Made by a program: the position numbers and the translations under genes. A stretch of 27,363 bases of DNA, taken from Actinomycetes bacterium (lineage in GTDB: Bacteria; Actinomycetota; Actinomycetes; Propionibacteriales; Propionibacteriaceae). Below are positions 1 through 6,957 of this stretch, in pieces; the first letter of the stretch is position 1, and each line of letters begins with the position of its first letter. The stretch spans positions 1-27,363 of the forward strand of contig JAEXCA010000028.1 of assembly GCA_023393755.1 (NCBI GenBank), given 5' to 3'. Under the pieces are notes generated by a model, which ran no database searches, had not been told where the DNA came from, and saw only the letters and a list, made by a program, of their open reading frames with translations.

Positions 1-38
1 CTGCTGGGCTCGCCGCCGCCCGGCCAGGGGGGGTTGGC

Positions 39-67
39 TTAACCCACGGGGGCTGGGCTTCTAGAAT
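39..67 (+). promoter_or_regulatory. Likely leaderless promoter of the RNA methyltransferase gene
   Basis: A -35-like TTAACC (39-44) and a -10-like TAGAAT (62-67) are separated by 17 bp. Only 7 bp lie between the -10 and the GTG at 75, so transcription would start at or next to the start codon and the mRNA would have no leader. No Shine-Dalgarno sequence precedes the GTG, which fits. Leaderless transcripts are common in actinobacteria. The start site itself is inferred. Confidence 0.6.
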
Positions 68-74
68 CGCCCGC

Positions 75-923
75 GTGGCGTGGGTGAGCCCGGTCGAGCG
101 GGCGGACGACCAGCGGCTGGCCGACTACGTCGGCCTCCGCGAGTCCACCCTGCGGCAGGTGCTGGAGCCCGAACGCGGAATCTTCATCGCCGAGGGCAGC
201 AAGGTGATCCGGCGGGCGCTGGCCGCCGGCCACCCGCCCCGATCGCTGTTGCTGGCCGAGCGCTGGCTGGCCGAACTCGCGGATCTGCTGGAGCCGCTGG
301 ACGTCCCGGTCTACCTGGTCAGCGAGGCGGTGGCCGAGCAGGTGACCGGCTTCCACGTCCATCGCGGCGCGCTCGCCTCGCTGCACCGCAGCGAGCGATG
401 GCGCGTGGCGGACGTCCTGCGCGGCCGCCGGGTGATGGTGCTGGAGGATCTGGTCGATCACACCAACGTCGGGGCGATCCTCCGCAACGCCGCCGGGCTG
501 GGCTGGGACGGGGTGCTGGTCAGCGCCCGGTGCGCCGATCCGCTCTACCGGCGATCGATCAAGGTGTCGATGGGCACGGTGTTCGCACTGCCCTGGGCCC
601 GGCTGCCGGAGCGGGTGGATCTCGCCGACGTGCTGGGTGGAGCCGGCTTCACCGTGGCCGCCCTGGCCCTCACGCCGGAGGCGGTCGGCCTCGCCGACTA
701 TGCGGTCAGGGCGTCCGGGATCGATCGGTTGGCCCTGTTGCTGGGAACCGAGGGGCACGGTCTGAGCCCGGGCTGGCTGGCCGCGGCCGACGACGTGGTG
801 CAGATCCCGATGCACGCCGGCGTCGACTCGCTGAACGTCGCCGCCGCCAGCGCTATCGCCGGCTACGTCCTCGCACCTAACCAGGACGATCCCGGTCGCG
901 CCACGCCGTCACCGAACGGGTGA
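75..923 (+). CDS. TrmH/SpoU-family (SPOUT) RNA 2'-O-methyltransferase
   Basis: A 282-residue protein with the three SPOUT knot motifs. These are LEDLVDHTNVGAILRNAAG near residues 123-141, LLLGTEGHGLS near 220-230 with IPMH after it, and SLNVAAASAIAGY near 252-264. The N-terminal 100 residues resemble the RNA-binding domain of rRNA or tRNA ribose methyltransferases of this family, with a FIAEGSKVIRRAL stretch. It should transfer a methyl group from S-adenosylmethionine to a ribose 2'-OH in rRNA or tRNA. The exact target cannot be read from the sequence. The GTG at 75 is preferred because a promoter-like TAGAAT lies 7 bp upstream. The gene is convergent with def, 21 bp away. Confidence 0.9.
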   Translation: MAWVSPVERADDQRLADYVGLRESTLRQVLEPERGIFIAEGSKVIRRALAAGHPPRSLLLAERWLAELADLLEPLDVPVYLVSEAVAEQVTGFHVHRGALASLHRSERWRVADVLRGRRVMVLEDLVDHTNVGAILRNAAGLGWDGVLVSARCADPLYRRSIKVSMGTVFALPWARLPERVDLADVLGGAGFTVAALALTPEAVGLADYAVRASGIDRLALLLGTEGHGLSPGWLAAADDVVQIPMHAGVDSLNVAAASAIAGYVLAPNQDDPGRATPSPNG

Positions 924-944
924 GGGAGCCACGCAGCCCACGGC

Positions 945-1532
945 TCACTCGGCGGAGGTCCGGCGCGGGGTGACCGGCCAGTCCTCGGGGTAGAGGTGGG
1001 CGAGCTCCTCCGCCTGCGTGTACAGCTTGCGGCGGACCCGGCCGGAGAGCCGGTCGCCGAAGACGATGCCGTTCAGGTGGTCGGTCTCGTGCTGCAGGCA
1101 GCGGGCCAGCGTCCCGGTGCCCTCGACGTGCACCGGGTTGCCCGCCAGGTCGACCCCGTCGCAGACCGCGAAGTCCGGACGGGCCAGCGGCTGGTAGCCG
1201 CCGGGCAGCGACAGGCAGCCCTCCTCGTCGGAGACCAGCCGGCGGGCGTCGCCCTCGGGCAGGGTCACCACCGGATTGCACACCACCCCCTGGTGGAAGA
1301 CATCGTCGGCGTCCGGGCAGTCGTAGACGAAGACCGCGAGATCGACGCCGACCTGGGTCGCGGCCAGACCCACTCCCCGGGCGGCGGCCATCGTGGCGAA
1401 CATGTCGCGGACCAGGGTGCGCAGTTCCTCGTCGAACACCTCGACCCTGCGGGTGGGCGCATGCATCACCGGCGTCCCCCAGCGGGTGATCGGCAGCAGC
1501 CCGCCGCCCGTCATCAGGTCCCTGACATCCAT
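945..1532 (-). CDS. def: Peptide deformylase
   Basis: A 195-residue metalloenzyme that removes the formyl group from the initiator methionine of new proteins in the cytoplasm. All three family motifs are present: GVGLAATQ (residues 53-60), EGCLS (104-108) and QHETDHLNG (147-155). The metal ligands would be C106, H148 and H152, and E149 would be the catalytic acid/base. The length is normal. The ATG start at 1532 is preceded on the minus strand by a GAGGAG-like site about 10 bp upstream. A minus-strand TAGGAT (1590-1595) is a possible -10 about 58 bp upstream. Confidence 0.97.
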   Translation of the reverse strand: MDVRDLMTGGGLLPITRWGTPVMHAPTRRVEVFDEELRTLVRDMFATMAAARGVGLAATQVGVDLAVFVYDCPDADDVFHQGVVCNPVVTLPEGDARRLVSDEEGCLSLPGGYQPLARPDFAVCDGVDLAGNPVHVEGTGTLARCLQHETDHLNGIVFGDRLSGRVRRKLYTQAEELAHLYPEDWPVTPRRTSAE

Positions 1533-1650
1533 CCTGCGTCCACTCCTCGATCTCGCCCGGTGGTCCGGGCGGCGTCTGCGCCAGCGGCCATCCTAGCGAT
1601 CCCGCGCGTGGCGGCTTGCCCCCGGCCAGCCGGCTGCGCAGGCTGGAGGA

Positions 1651-2592
1651 GTGGAGGCGCCGAGCGTTGAGCTGACTGATGAGCAGTCGGCACTGATCGA
1701 CGCCTTCCGACGGCACCTGAGCGCGGAACGGAACCTCTCGGCGCACACCGTCCGGGCCTACTGCGGCGACCTGGCCAACCTGTTCGGGCACCTGGAGCGG
1801 GTGGGGGAGGGAGAGCTGGCCGGCATCGACCTGACCGCCCTGCGCCGCTGGCTCGCCTGGCAGCAGTCAGGTGGCGCCGAGCGGACCACCCTGCAGCGCC
1901 GGGCGGCCAGCGTCCGGACCTTCTTCGCCTGGGCGAAGCGCACCGGACGGGTGGACGCCGACCCCGCCGCCGGCCTGCGGTCGCCCCGGGCCGACCGGCG
2001 GCTGCCGCCGACCCTGGAGGTCGATCACGTCACGGACGCGCTGGAGCGCCTCGCTGCGGCCGTCGACCAGGCCGAGGACGACCTGAGCCGGGCGTCCACC
2101 CGCCGGGACCTGGCCATCCTGGAGGTGCTCTACGCCGGCGGGATCCGGGTCTCCGAGCTGTGCGGACTGAACCTGACCGACCTCGATCGCGCCCGCGGGG
2201 TGGTGCGGGTGTTCGGCAAGGGCGGCAAGGAGCGGACCGTCCCGCTCGGCTCTCCGGCCTGGCGGGCGGTGGAGGATTGGCTGCGCTGGCGCGGGCGGTT
2301 GGCCCGGGACGCCGCGGACGCGGTCTTCGTCGGCGACCGCGGTGCCCGGATCGATCCCCGGGTGGTGCGCCGGACGGTGCACGCCGCCCTGGCGGGCATA
2401 CCGGGTGCCGCCGATCTCGGCCCGCACGGACTGCGGCATGCCATGGCCACCCACCTGCTGGAGGGCGGAGCCGACCTTCGGTCGGTGCAGGAGATCCTCG
2501 GCCACGCGTCGCTGTCGACCACCCAGCTGTACACCCATGTCACCAACGAGCGGCTTCGCACCGCCTTCCGGCAAGCCCATCCCCGGGCCTGA
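1651..2592 (+). CDS. xerC: Site-specific tyrosine recombinase XerC
   Basis: A 313-residue tyrosine recombinase. With XerD, this enzyme normally resolves chromosome dimers at dif during division. The N-terminal SAM-like core-binding domain (about residues 10-105) contains NLSAHTVRAYCGDL. The catalytic domain shows the expected set: R166 (GIRVSELCGL), K190 (GKGGKER), H259 and R262 (HGLRH), H285 (LGHASLSTTQ) and the nucleophile Y294 (LYTHV). The GTG at 1651 lies directly after a GGAGGA, which is unusually close for a ribosome site. No better in-frame start is visible, so the start is the least certain part. The position upstream of rpsB and the plain Xer architecture favour XerC over a mobile-element integrase. 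Confidence 0.92.
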   Translation: MEAPSVELTDEQSALIDAFRRHLSAERNLSAHTVRAYCGDLANLFGHLERVGEGELAGIDLTALRRWLAWQQSGGAERTTLQRRAASVRTFFAWAKRTGRVDADPAAGLRSPRADRRLPPTLEVDHVTDALERLAAAVDQAEDDLSRASTRRDLAILEVLYAGGIRVSELCGLNLTDLDRARGVVRVFGKGGKERTVPLGSPAWRAVEDWLRWRGRLARDAADAVFVGDRGARIDPRVVRRTVHAALAGIPGAADLGPHGLRHAMATHLLEGGADLRSVQEILGHASLSTTQLYTHVTNERLRTAFRQAHPRA

Positions 2593-2601
2593 CCCCGGCT
2601 C

Positions 2602-2764
2602 CCGCGCATTGGCGCCGCATATCAGCAGGTTGGGAAGCGCCTTCTTGGCCATCCGCGCTTTGGCGCCGGCTTTGGACGCGTTCCACCCGCGAATAAGCGG
2701 CGCGAATGCGCGAGTCGGGCTCTCGGCGAGTTGACGAGTGCTCGTATGCGGCGGGAATGCGCGG
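2602..2764 (+). repeat. Paired direct and inverted repeats in the xerC 3' gap
   Basis: The 221 bp between the convergent xerC and kinase-like genes hold no gene. They contain CCGCGCATTGGCGCCG (2602-2617) and CCGCGCTTTGGCGCCG (2653-2668), 51 bp apart. They also contain GCGGCGCGAATGCGCG (2697-2712) and GCGGCGGGAATGCGCG (2748-2763), again 51 bp apart. The second pair is close to the reverse complement of the first: CGCGCATTGGCGCC matches the complement of 2699-2712 at 13 of 14 bases. The set is therefore both direct and inverted. It could be a dispersed palindromic element or a bidirectional terminator. Confidence 0.6.
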
Positions 2765-2813
2765 TTTTCGCCGATCTCGGCTGGGGGTCAGGCTTGACGC
2801 AGACCTCCCCGTG

Positions 2814-3356
2814 TCAGTTGGCCGGAGCCACGCCCCGGACGTACGCGAGCGCCTCTTCGAGGTTGGGTTCGACCGGATTGACGGCGTCGAGAACCAGGTG
2901 GTCGGACGTCAGCGGTGGCGTCTCGTCGCGCATTCGTTCGACATGGTTCCAGTCGATCTCGTGCCAGCCGGGGATGCCGCGGACGCGTCCCTCGATGCGG
3001 CTGCGGTGCAGCTGCCTGTCGGTGCACACGCATTCGATGACCGCCATTCGTGCGTGGCGTGTCTCGACCTCGGTGCGCCAGCGCGAGAGGGTCTCGTCGG
3101 TCACGACGCAGTCCACGATGGACGATTGCCGCAGTAGTGCCTGGCGGGTGACCAGGCTGAGGAGAAGGCTCTGGTACAGCTCGAGGTACTCCTCGCGCGT
3201 CAGGTCATCCAGCACACGGTCGGCTGGACGCAGCGCGCCGAGTAGCCAGTCTCCCGCGAACGCTGGTGCGCCCATCCGTCCGGCGAGCGCGTCGGCGAGA
3301 GTCGACTTCCCCGTGCCGGGGAGCCCGGTGATGACCACAGCGACCGGCGCAATCAC
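2814..3356 (-). CDS. P-loop AAA_33/zeta-like small kinase, function unknown
   Basis: With a GTG start at 3356 this is a 181-residue protein. It has a Walker A motif GLPGTGKST at residues 11-19 immediately after a hydrophobic strand. This is the layout of small nucleotide or small-molecule kinases and resistance kinases of the AAA_33/zeta/chloramphenicol-phosphotransferase type. Later features include a VECVC-like strand, and a charged RSRIEGRVRGIPGWHEIDW segment that could form the lid. The substrate is unknown. The frame stays open upstream to a TTG at 3482 that overlaps the M23 stop codon. I prefer 3356 because the family normally begins just before the P-loop, though the ribosome site there is weak. 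Its base composition looks less GC-biased than its neighbours, so it may be acquired. Confidence 0.7.
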   Translation of the reverse strand: MIAPVAVVITGLPGTGKSTLADALAGRMGAPAFAGDWLLGALRPADRVLDDLTREEYLELYQSLLLSLVTRQALLRQSSIVDCVVTDETLSRWRTEVETRHARMAVIECVCTDRQLHRSRIEGRVRGIPGWHEIDWNHVERMRDETPPLTSDHLVLDAVNPVEPNLEEALAYVRGVAPAN

Positions 3357-3478
3357 CCGCCCATGCTCGCACAGTCCGCGCTCACACCGCGAAGTGATGA
3401 AGTCGGGTGACTGCCGCGCGGTCCGGCGGCCAATGCGAGCAGCTCCAGTCCGGATCGTCATCGGGATCAGGCGGCGGC

Positions 3479-3994
3479 TCAACCATGGCGTGCTATCCGC
3501 ACCGCATCGGCCTCGGAGAGCAGACGGATCGGTGGGTTCTCGAAGAGCAGCATCGGGTCCAGGTAGACGTCACCACGCAACAGGCCCAGGTGCAGGCAGG
3601 ACGCCACTCCGCCCCCGCAGGCATGCCCGTCGACGAGATGGCCGATGATGTCACCGGCCCGGACCCGATCGCCCACCGATGTCGTCGCCCGGACCGGTTC
3701 GTAGGTGGTGCGTACGCCGTCGTGCAGGACGGTGACCACCGGCTTGCCGCCGACCTCGCCGGCGAAGCCGATCCGGCCGTCGGCCACGGCGCGTACCCGA
3801 TCGCCGACCTCGGCCCGCAGGTCGATCCCGCGGTGGCCGGCCAGCCAGGGTTGATCCGGCGGATCGAACGCCCGGACCACCCGGCCGCCGACCGGGCGCA
3901 CGCCCACGCCCGCGGCCGGGGGAGTGGCGGCCAGCCACACCAGTACCGCCAGAACCACCATGACCGGCCAGCGCCGGCCCGACTCAACTCCCAT
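3479..3994 (-). CDS. M23-family peptidoglycan peptidase, secreted or membrane-anchored
   Basis: A 171-residue protein from the ATG at 3994, which has an AGGA 7 bp upstream. The reading frame extends to a TTG at 4054. An N-terminal hydrophobic segment (about residues 10-30, ending TPPAAG) is a signal peptide or anchor, so the enzyme acts outside the membrane on the cell wall. The M23 (LytM/lysostaphin) fold follows. The HxxxD metal motif is HRGIDL (H54, D58). The family's usual second motif HxH reads C133-L134-H135, with a Cys where the first His normally stands and another His at 124. From memory the CLHxG form is common in actinobacterial homologues encoded beside rpsB. The protein may be an active variant or a cell-wall-binding regulator. 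Its role is probably in wall remodelling. Confidence 0.85.
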   Translation of the reverse strand: MGVESGRRWPVMVVLAVLVWLAATPPAAGVGVRPVGGRVVRAFDPPDQPWLAGHRGIDLRAEVGDRVRAVADGRIGFAGEVGGKPVVTVLHDGVRTTYEPVRATTSVGDRVRAGDIIGHLVDGHACGGGVASCLHLGLLRGDVYLDPMLLFENPPIRLLSEADAVRIARHG

Positions 3995-4045
3995 GCCGGC
4001 ATCCTGGCCAGGCCCGCCCGGACTGTGCCGACGAGTTTGCCGAGC

Positions 4046-4072
4046 TGTGGACAACCCGAGCCCTGTGGACGA
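4046..4072 (-). promoter_or_regulatory. Two DnaA-box-like sequences
   Basis: On the minus strand, TTGTCCACA (complement of 4046-4054) and TCGTCCACA (complement of 4064-4072) lie in the same orientation with starts 18 bp apart. Both fit the high-GC actinobacterial DnaA-box pattern, roughly YYGTCCACA. They lie between the M23 gene and the rpsB promoter. Binding is inferred from sequence alone. Confidence 0.4.
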
Positions 4073-4092
4073 CCCCGCCGGGGTGGCCCCGG

Positions 4093-4123
4093 TTGGCGTC
4101 CACCCTCGGTGACCGCGTAGAAT
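4093..4123 (+). promoter_or_regulatory. Candidate rpsB promoter
   Basis: TTGGCG (4093-4098) and TAGAAT (4118-4123) are spaced 19 bp apart. They would start transcription near 4130 and give an rpsB leader of about 180 nt. The -10 matches TATAAT at five of six positions. The spacer is slightly long. Confidence 0.55.
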
Positions 4124-4234
4124 CGGCGTGCGACCCGGCAGATCCGGGCCGACTTCGCATGCTGTGTGTTCGCCGGCAGGCGGGCCGAACCCCGAGGTCC
4201 CACACCAGGGTGGTCAGTAGGCGACTGCATCAGG

Positions 4235-4255
4235 GGAACCGAAGAGTTCGGTTCC
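4235..4255 (+). promoter_or_regulatory. Hairpin in the rpsB leader
   Basis: GGAACCGAA (4235-4243) and TTCGGTTCC (4247-4255) form a perfect 9-bp stem around a 3-base GAG loop. It lies about 50 bases before the rpsB ATG and inside the expected leader RNA. There is no U-run after it, so it does not look like a terminator. Ribosomal protein S2 represses its own operon through leader RNA structure in enterobacteria. A similar role here is only an inference. Confidence 0.45.
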
Positions 4256-4307
4256 GGCAACCCAAAGCGGGAAGGACCACGCTCCGCCCGCGCAGAAAGG
4301 AACGGCC

Positions 4308-5327
4308 ATGGCCGTCATCACCACCCGTCAGCTGCTCGACGCCGGCGTCCACTTCGGACACCAGACCCGTCGCTGGAACCCGAAGATGAAGCGGTTCATC
4401 TTCACCGAGCGCAACGGCATCTACATCATCGACCTGCAGCAGTCGCTGACCTACATCGACACCGCCTACACCTTCGTCAAGAACACCGTCGCCAAGGGCG
4501 GCCAGATCCTCTTCGTCGGCACCAAGAAGCAGGCTCAGGAAGCGATCGCCGAGCAGGCCACCCGGGTCGGCATGCCCTACGTGAACCAGCGCTGGTTGGG
4601 TGGAATGCTGACCAACTTCGGCACCATCTCCAAGCGGATCGGCAAGATGAAGGAGCTGGAGGGCCTCAACTTCGACGACGTCGCGGCCTCCGGTCTGACC
4701 AAGAAGGAACTGCTGCAGCAGAAGCGCAAGAAGGAGAAGCTGGCCAAGACCCTGGGCGGCATCCGGGACATGGGCAAGCTGCCGCAGGCGATCTGGGTGG
4801 TCGACACCAAGAAGGAGCACCTGGCGATCGACGAGGCCCGCAAGCTGCGGATCCCGATCATCGGCATCCTCGACACCAACTGCGATCCCGACGAGGTCGA
4901 CTACGCCATCCCCGGCAATGACGACGCGATCCGCTCGGTCGCGCTGCTGACCCGCGTGGTCGCGGACGCCGTTGCGGACGGCCTGCTGGCCCGCTCCGCC
5001 GCTGCCACCAGCGGTGAAGAGGCCGAGCCGATGCCCGACTGGGAGCGCGAGCTGCTGGCCAGCAACGCCGCTGCCGTCTCCGAGGCCGAGGCCGTCGAGG
5101 GCAGCGACCTGCAGGCCAACCAGCTGGCCGACGCGGTGGAGGGCGCCGTGGCCGAGACCGAGGCGCTCGCCGAGGTTGCGGCCGAGGAGGCCGCCGAAGC
5201 CCCGGTCGAGCCGGCCGCCGAGCCGGTTGCCGAGGAGACCGCCGAGCCGGTTGCCGAGGAAGCCGCCGAGCCGGTTGCCGAGGAGACCGCCGAGGCCGAT
5301 GCGGCCGCGGACACCGAAACCAAGTGA
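4308..5327 (+). CDS. rpsB: 30S ribosomal protein S2 with long acidic C-terminal tail
   Basis: A 339-residue S2 protein. The first 240 or so residues are the normal S2 body, from VITTRQLLDAGVHFGHQTRRWNPKM onward (only its recognisable start is quoted). They carry the LGGMLTNF and GILDTNCDPD stretches typical of the family. The protein sits at the head-body junction of the small subunit and is needed for start-codon selection. From about residue 240 there is an Ala/Glu/Pro/Val-rich acidic tail of roughly 100 residues that ends in an 8-residue repeat. Usual S2 proteins have about 240-300 residues, so this tail is long. The ribosome site AGAAAGGA lies about 8 bp before the ATG. It is the first gene of the rpsB-tsf-pyrH-frr-cdsA-rlmN cluster, with tsf 33 bp downstream. 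Confidence 0.97.
   Translation: MAVITTRQLLDAGVHFGHQTRRWNPKMKRFIFTERNGIYIIDLQQSLTYIDTAYTFVKNTVAKGGQILFVGTKKQAQEAIAEQATRVGMPYVNQRWLGGMLTNFGTISKRIGKMKELEGLNFDDVAASGLTKKELLQQKRKKEKLAKTLGGIRDMGKLPQAIWVVDTKKEHLAIDEARKLRIPIIGILDTNCDPDEVDYAIPGNDDAIRSVALLTRVVADAVADGLLARSAAATSGEEAEPMPDWERELLASNAAAVSEAEAVEGSDLQANQLADAVEGAVAETEALAEVAAEEAAEAPVEPAAEPVAEETAEPVAEEAAEPVAEETAEADAAADTETK
5217..5288 (+). repeat. Three 24-bp tandem repeats in the rpsB 3' end
   Basis: Three in-frame copies of a 24-bp unit start at 5217, 5241 and 5265. They encode AEPVAEET, AEPVAEEA and AEPVAEET (residues 304-327). Copies 1 and 3 are identical, and copy 2 differs at two bases. The near-identity at DNA level suggests recent slippage or duplication. 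Confidence 0.9.
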
Positions 5328-5360
5328 CCATTTCCCACTGACAGGACGACAACAACCAAG

Positions 5361-6176
5361 ATGGCAATCACTGCTGCTGATGTGAAGAAGCTCCGGGATC
5401 TCACCGGCGCCGGGATGATGGACGCCAAGAAGGCGCTCACCGAGGCCGACGGCGACTTCGAGGCCGCCACCGAGATCCTGCGGGTCTCCGGCCAGGCCAA
5501 GATGGCCAAGCGCTCCGACCGGGAGGCCTCCAACGGCCTGGTCGCCGCCGCCGGGACCACCGTGATCCAGTTGGGCGCCGAGACCGACTTCGTCGCCAAG
5601 AACGCCGAGTTCGTCGAACTCGCCGAGCAGATCGCCGCCGCGGTCGACGCCGCCGGCGCCCACGGGGTCGAGGCCGCCAGCGCGGTCGCGCTGCCCTCGG
5701 GCCAGACGGTCGCTGAGGCGATCGCCGAGCTGAGCGCGAAGATCGGCGAGAAGCTGGAACTGGCCAATGCCGCCAGCTACGCCGGCCCGGTCGACATCTA
5801 CCTGCACAAGCGGTCGCAGGATCTTCCGCCGCAGGTCGGCGTGATGATCGAGTACGCCGGTGAGCCCGACGCCGCGTTCATTCGTGGCATCGCCCACCAG
5901 ATCGCCGCCATGTCGCCGCAGTGGGTGACCCGGGACGAGGTGCCCGCCGACGTCCTGGAGAAGGAGCGTCACATCGCCGAGCTGACCGCTCGGGAGGAGG
6001 GCAAGCCCGAGGCGATCATCCCGCGGATCGTCGACGGCCGGCTCAGCGGCTTCTACAAGGAGGTCGTGCTGCTCGACCAGGCGTCGGTCTCCGACGACAA
6101 GCTGTCGGTCGGCCAGTTGCTCGACAAGAATGGGGTCACCGTGAAGCGGTTCGTCCGCTTCGCCGCCGGAGCCTGA
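5361..6176 (+). CDS. tsf: Translation elongation factor Ts
   Basis: A 271-residue EF-Ts, the cytoplasmic guanine-nucleotide exchange factor that releases GDP from EF-Tu. The N-terminal UBA-like domain holds VKKLRDLTGAGMMDAKKAL (about residues 8-26). The exchange core begins with the diagnostic TDFVAKN (residues 75-81), whose D76-F77 pair contacts EF-Tu. The C-terminal subdomain includes the HKRSQDLPPQVGVMIEY and EGKPEAIIPRIVDGRLSGFY regions. The length is normal. The upstream AGGAC is about 14 bp from the ATG, longer than ideal, so translation may partly depend on coupling to rpsB. Confidence 0.97.
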   Translation: MAITAADVKKLRDLTGAGMMDAKKALTEADGDFEAATEILRVSGQAKMAKRSDREASNGLVAAAGTTVIQLGAETDFVAKNAEFVELAEQIAAAVDAAGAHGVEAASAVALPSGQTVAEAIAELSAKIGEKLELANAASYAGPVDIYLHKRSQDLPPQVGVMIEYAGEPDAAFIRGIAHQIAAMSPQWVTRDEVPADVLEKERHIAELTAREEGKPEAIIPRIVDGRLSGFYKEVVLLDQASVSDDKLSVGQLLDKNGVTVKRFVRFAAGA

Positions 6177-6215
6177 CCCACGCGCGTTCCACGTCCCGAG
6201 AAGAAGGAGCCCGGA

Positions 6216-6929
6216 GTGCCCAGTCCCTACCGCCGCGTTCTGCTGAAGCTCTCCGGTGAGGCGTTCGGGGGTGGCGCGATCGGCGTCGATCCCGACGTGA
6301 TCGCCAGCCTCGCCGCCGAGATCGCCGCCGTGGTGGCCGGCGGGGTCGAGGTGGCGATCGTGGTGGGCGGTGGCAACTTCTTCCGGGGCGCCGAACTGCA
6401 GACCCGCGGCATGGACCGGGCCCGGGCCGACTACATGGGCATGCTCGGCACGGTGATGAACTGCCTGGCCCTGCAGGACTTCTGCGAGAAGGCCGGGGTG
6501 CAGACCCGGGTGCAGACCGCGATCGCCATGGGCCAGGTCGCCGAGCCGTACATCCCGCTGCGGGCCATCCGGCACCTGGAGAAGGGCCGGGTGGTGATCT
6601 TCGGCGCCGGCTCGGGGATGCCCTTCTTCTCCACCGACACGGTCGCCGCCCAGCGCGCCCTGGAGATCGACGCGGACGTGCTGCTGATGGCCAAGCAGGG
6701 CACCGACGGGGTCTACGACTCCGATCCGCGGACGAACCCGGCGGCGGTCAAGTTCGACCACCTCACCTACGACGAGTTCCTGGCCCGTGACCTGAAGGTG
6801 GCCGACGCCACCGCGATCAGCCTGGCCCGGGAACACCGCCTGCCGATGGTCTTCTTCGACCTCGGCGTCGAGGGCAATATCACCCGGGTGGTCCAGGGTG
6901 AGAAGATCGGTACCACCCTGCACGCGTGA
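6216..6929 (+). CDS. pyrH: UMP kinase
   Basis: A 237-residue amino-acid-kinase-fold enzyme that phosphorylates UMP to UDP with ATP in pyrimidine synthesis. The bacterial PyrH hallmarks are visible: VLLKLSGEAFGG (residues 8-19), VVGGGNFFRG (about 49-58), the DYMGMLGTVMNCLALQD helix, AGSGMPFFSTD and KQGTDGVYDSDPR. The GTG start at 6216 has AAGGAG 6 bp upstream. Bacterial PyrH is usually hexameric and regulated by GTP and UTP. It lies 39 bp after tsf and 28 bp before frr, in the widely conserved order. Confidence 0.97.
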   Translation: MPSPYRRVLLKLSGEAFGGGAIGVDPDVIASLAAEIAAVVAGGVEVAIVVGGGNFFRGAELQTRGMDRARADYMGMLGTVMNCLALQDFCEKAGVQTRVQTAIAMGQVAEPYIPLRAIRHLEKGRVVIFGAGSGMPFFSTDTVAAQRALEIDADVLLMAKQGTDGVYDSDPRTNPAAVKFDHLTYDEFLARDLKVADATAISLAREHRLPMVFFDLGVEGNITRVVQGEKIGTTLHA

Positions 6930-6957
6930 GCTGCGGGGCCGCGAGAAGGGAGTGGGC

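Noticed and set aside
1651..2592. XerC as the integrase of a mobile element with an att site nearby.
   Set aside because: The domain layout and length are those of housekeeping Xer proteins, the neighbours are housekeeping genes, and there is no tRNA gene or excisionase.
3357..3482. N-terminal extension of the kinase-like gene from a TTG overlapping the M23 stop.
   Set aside because: The extra 42 residues are Arg-rich without structure, and family members start just before the P-loop. It remains possible because of the TTGA overlap.
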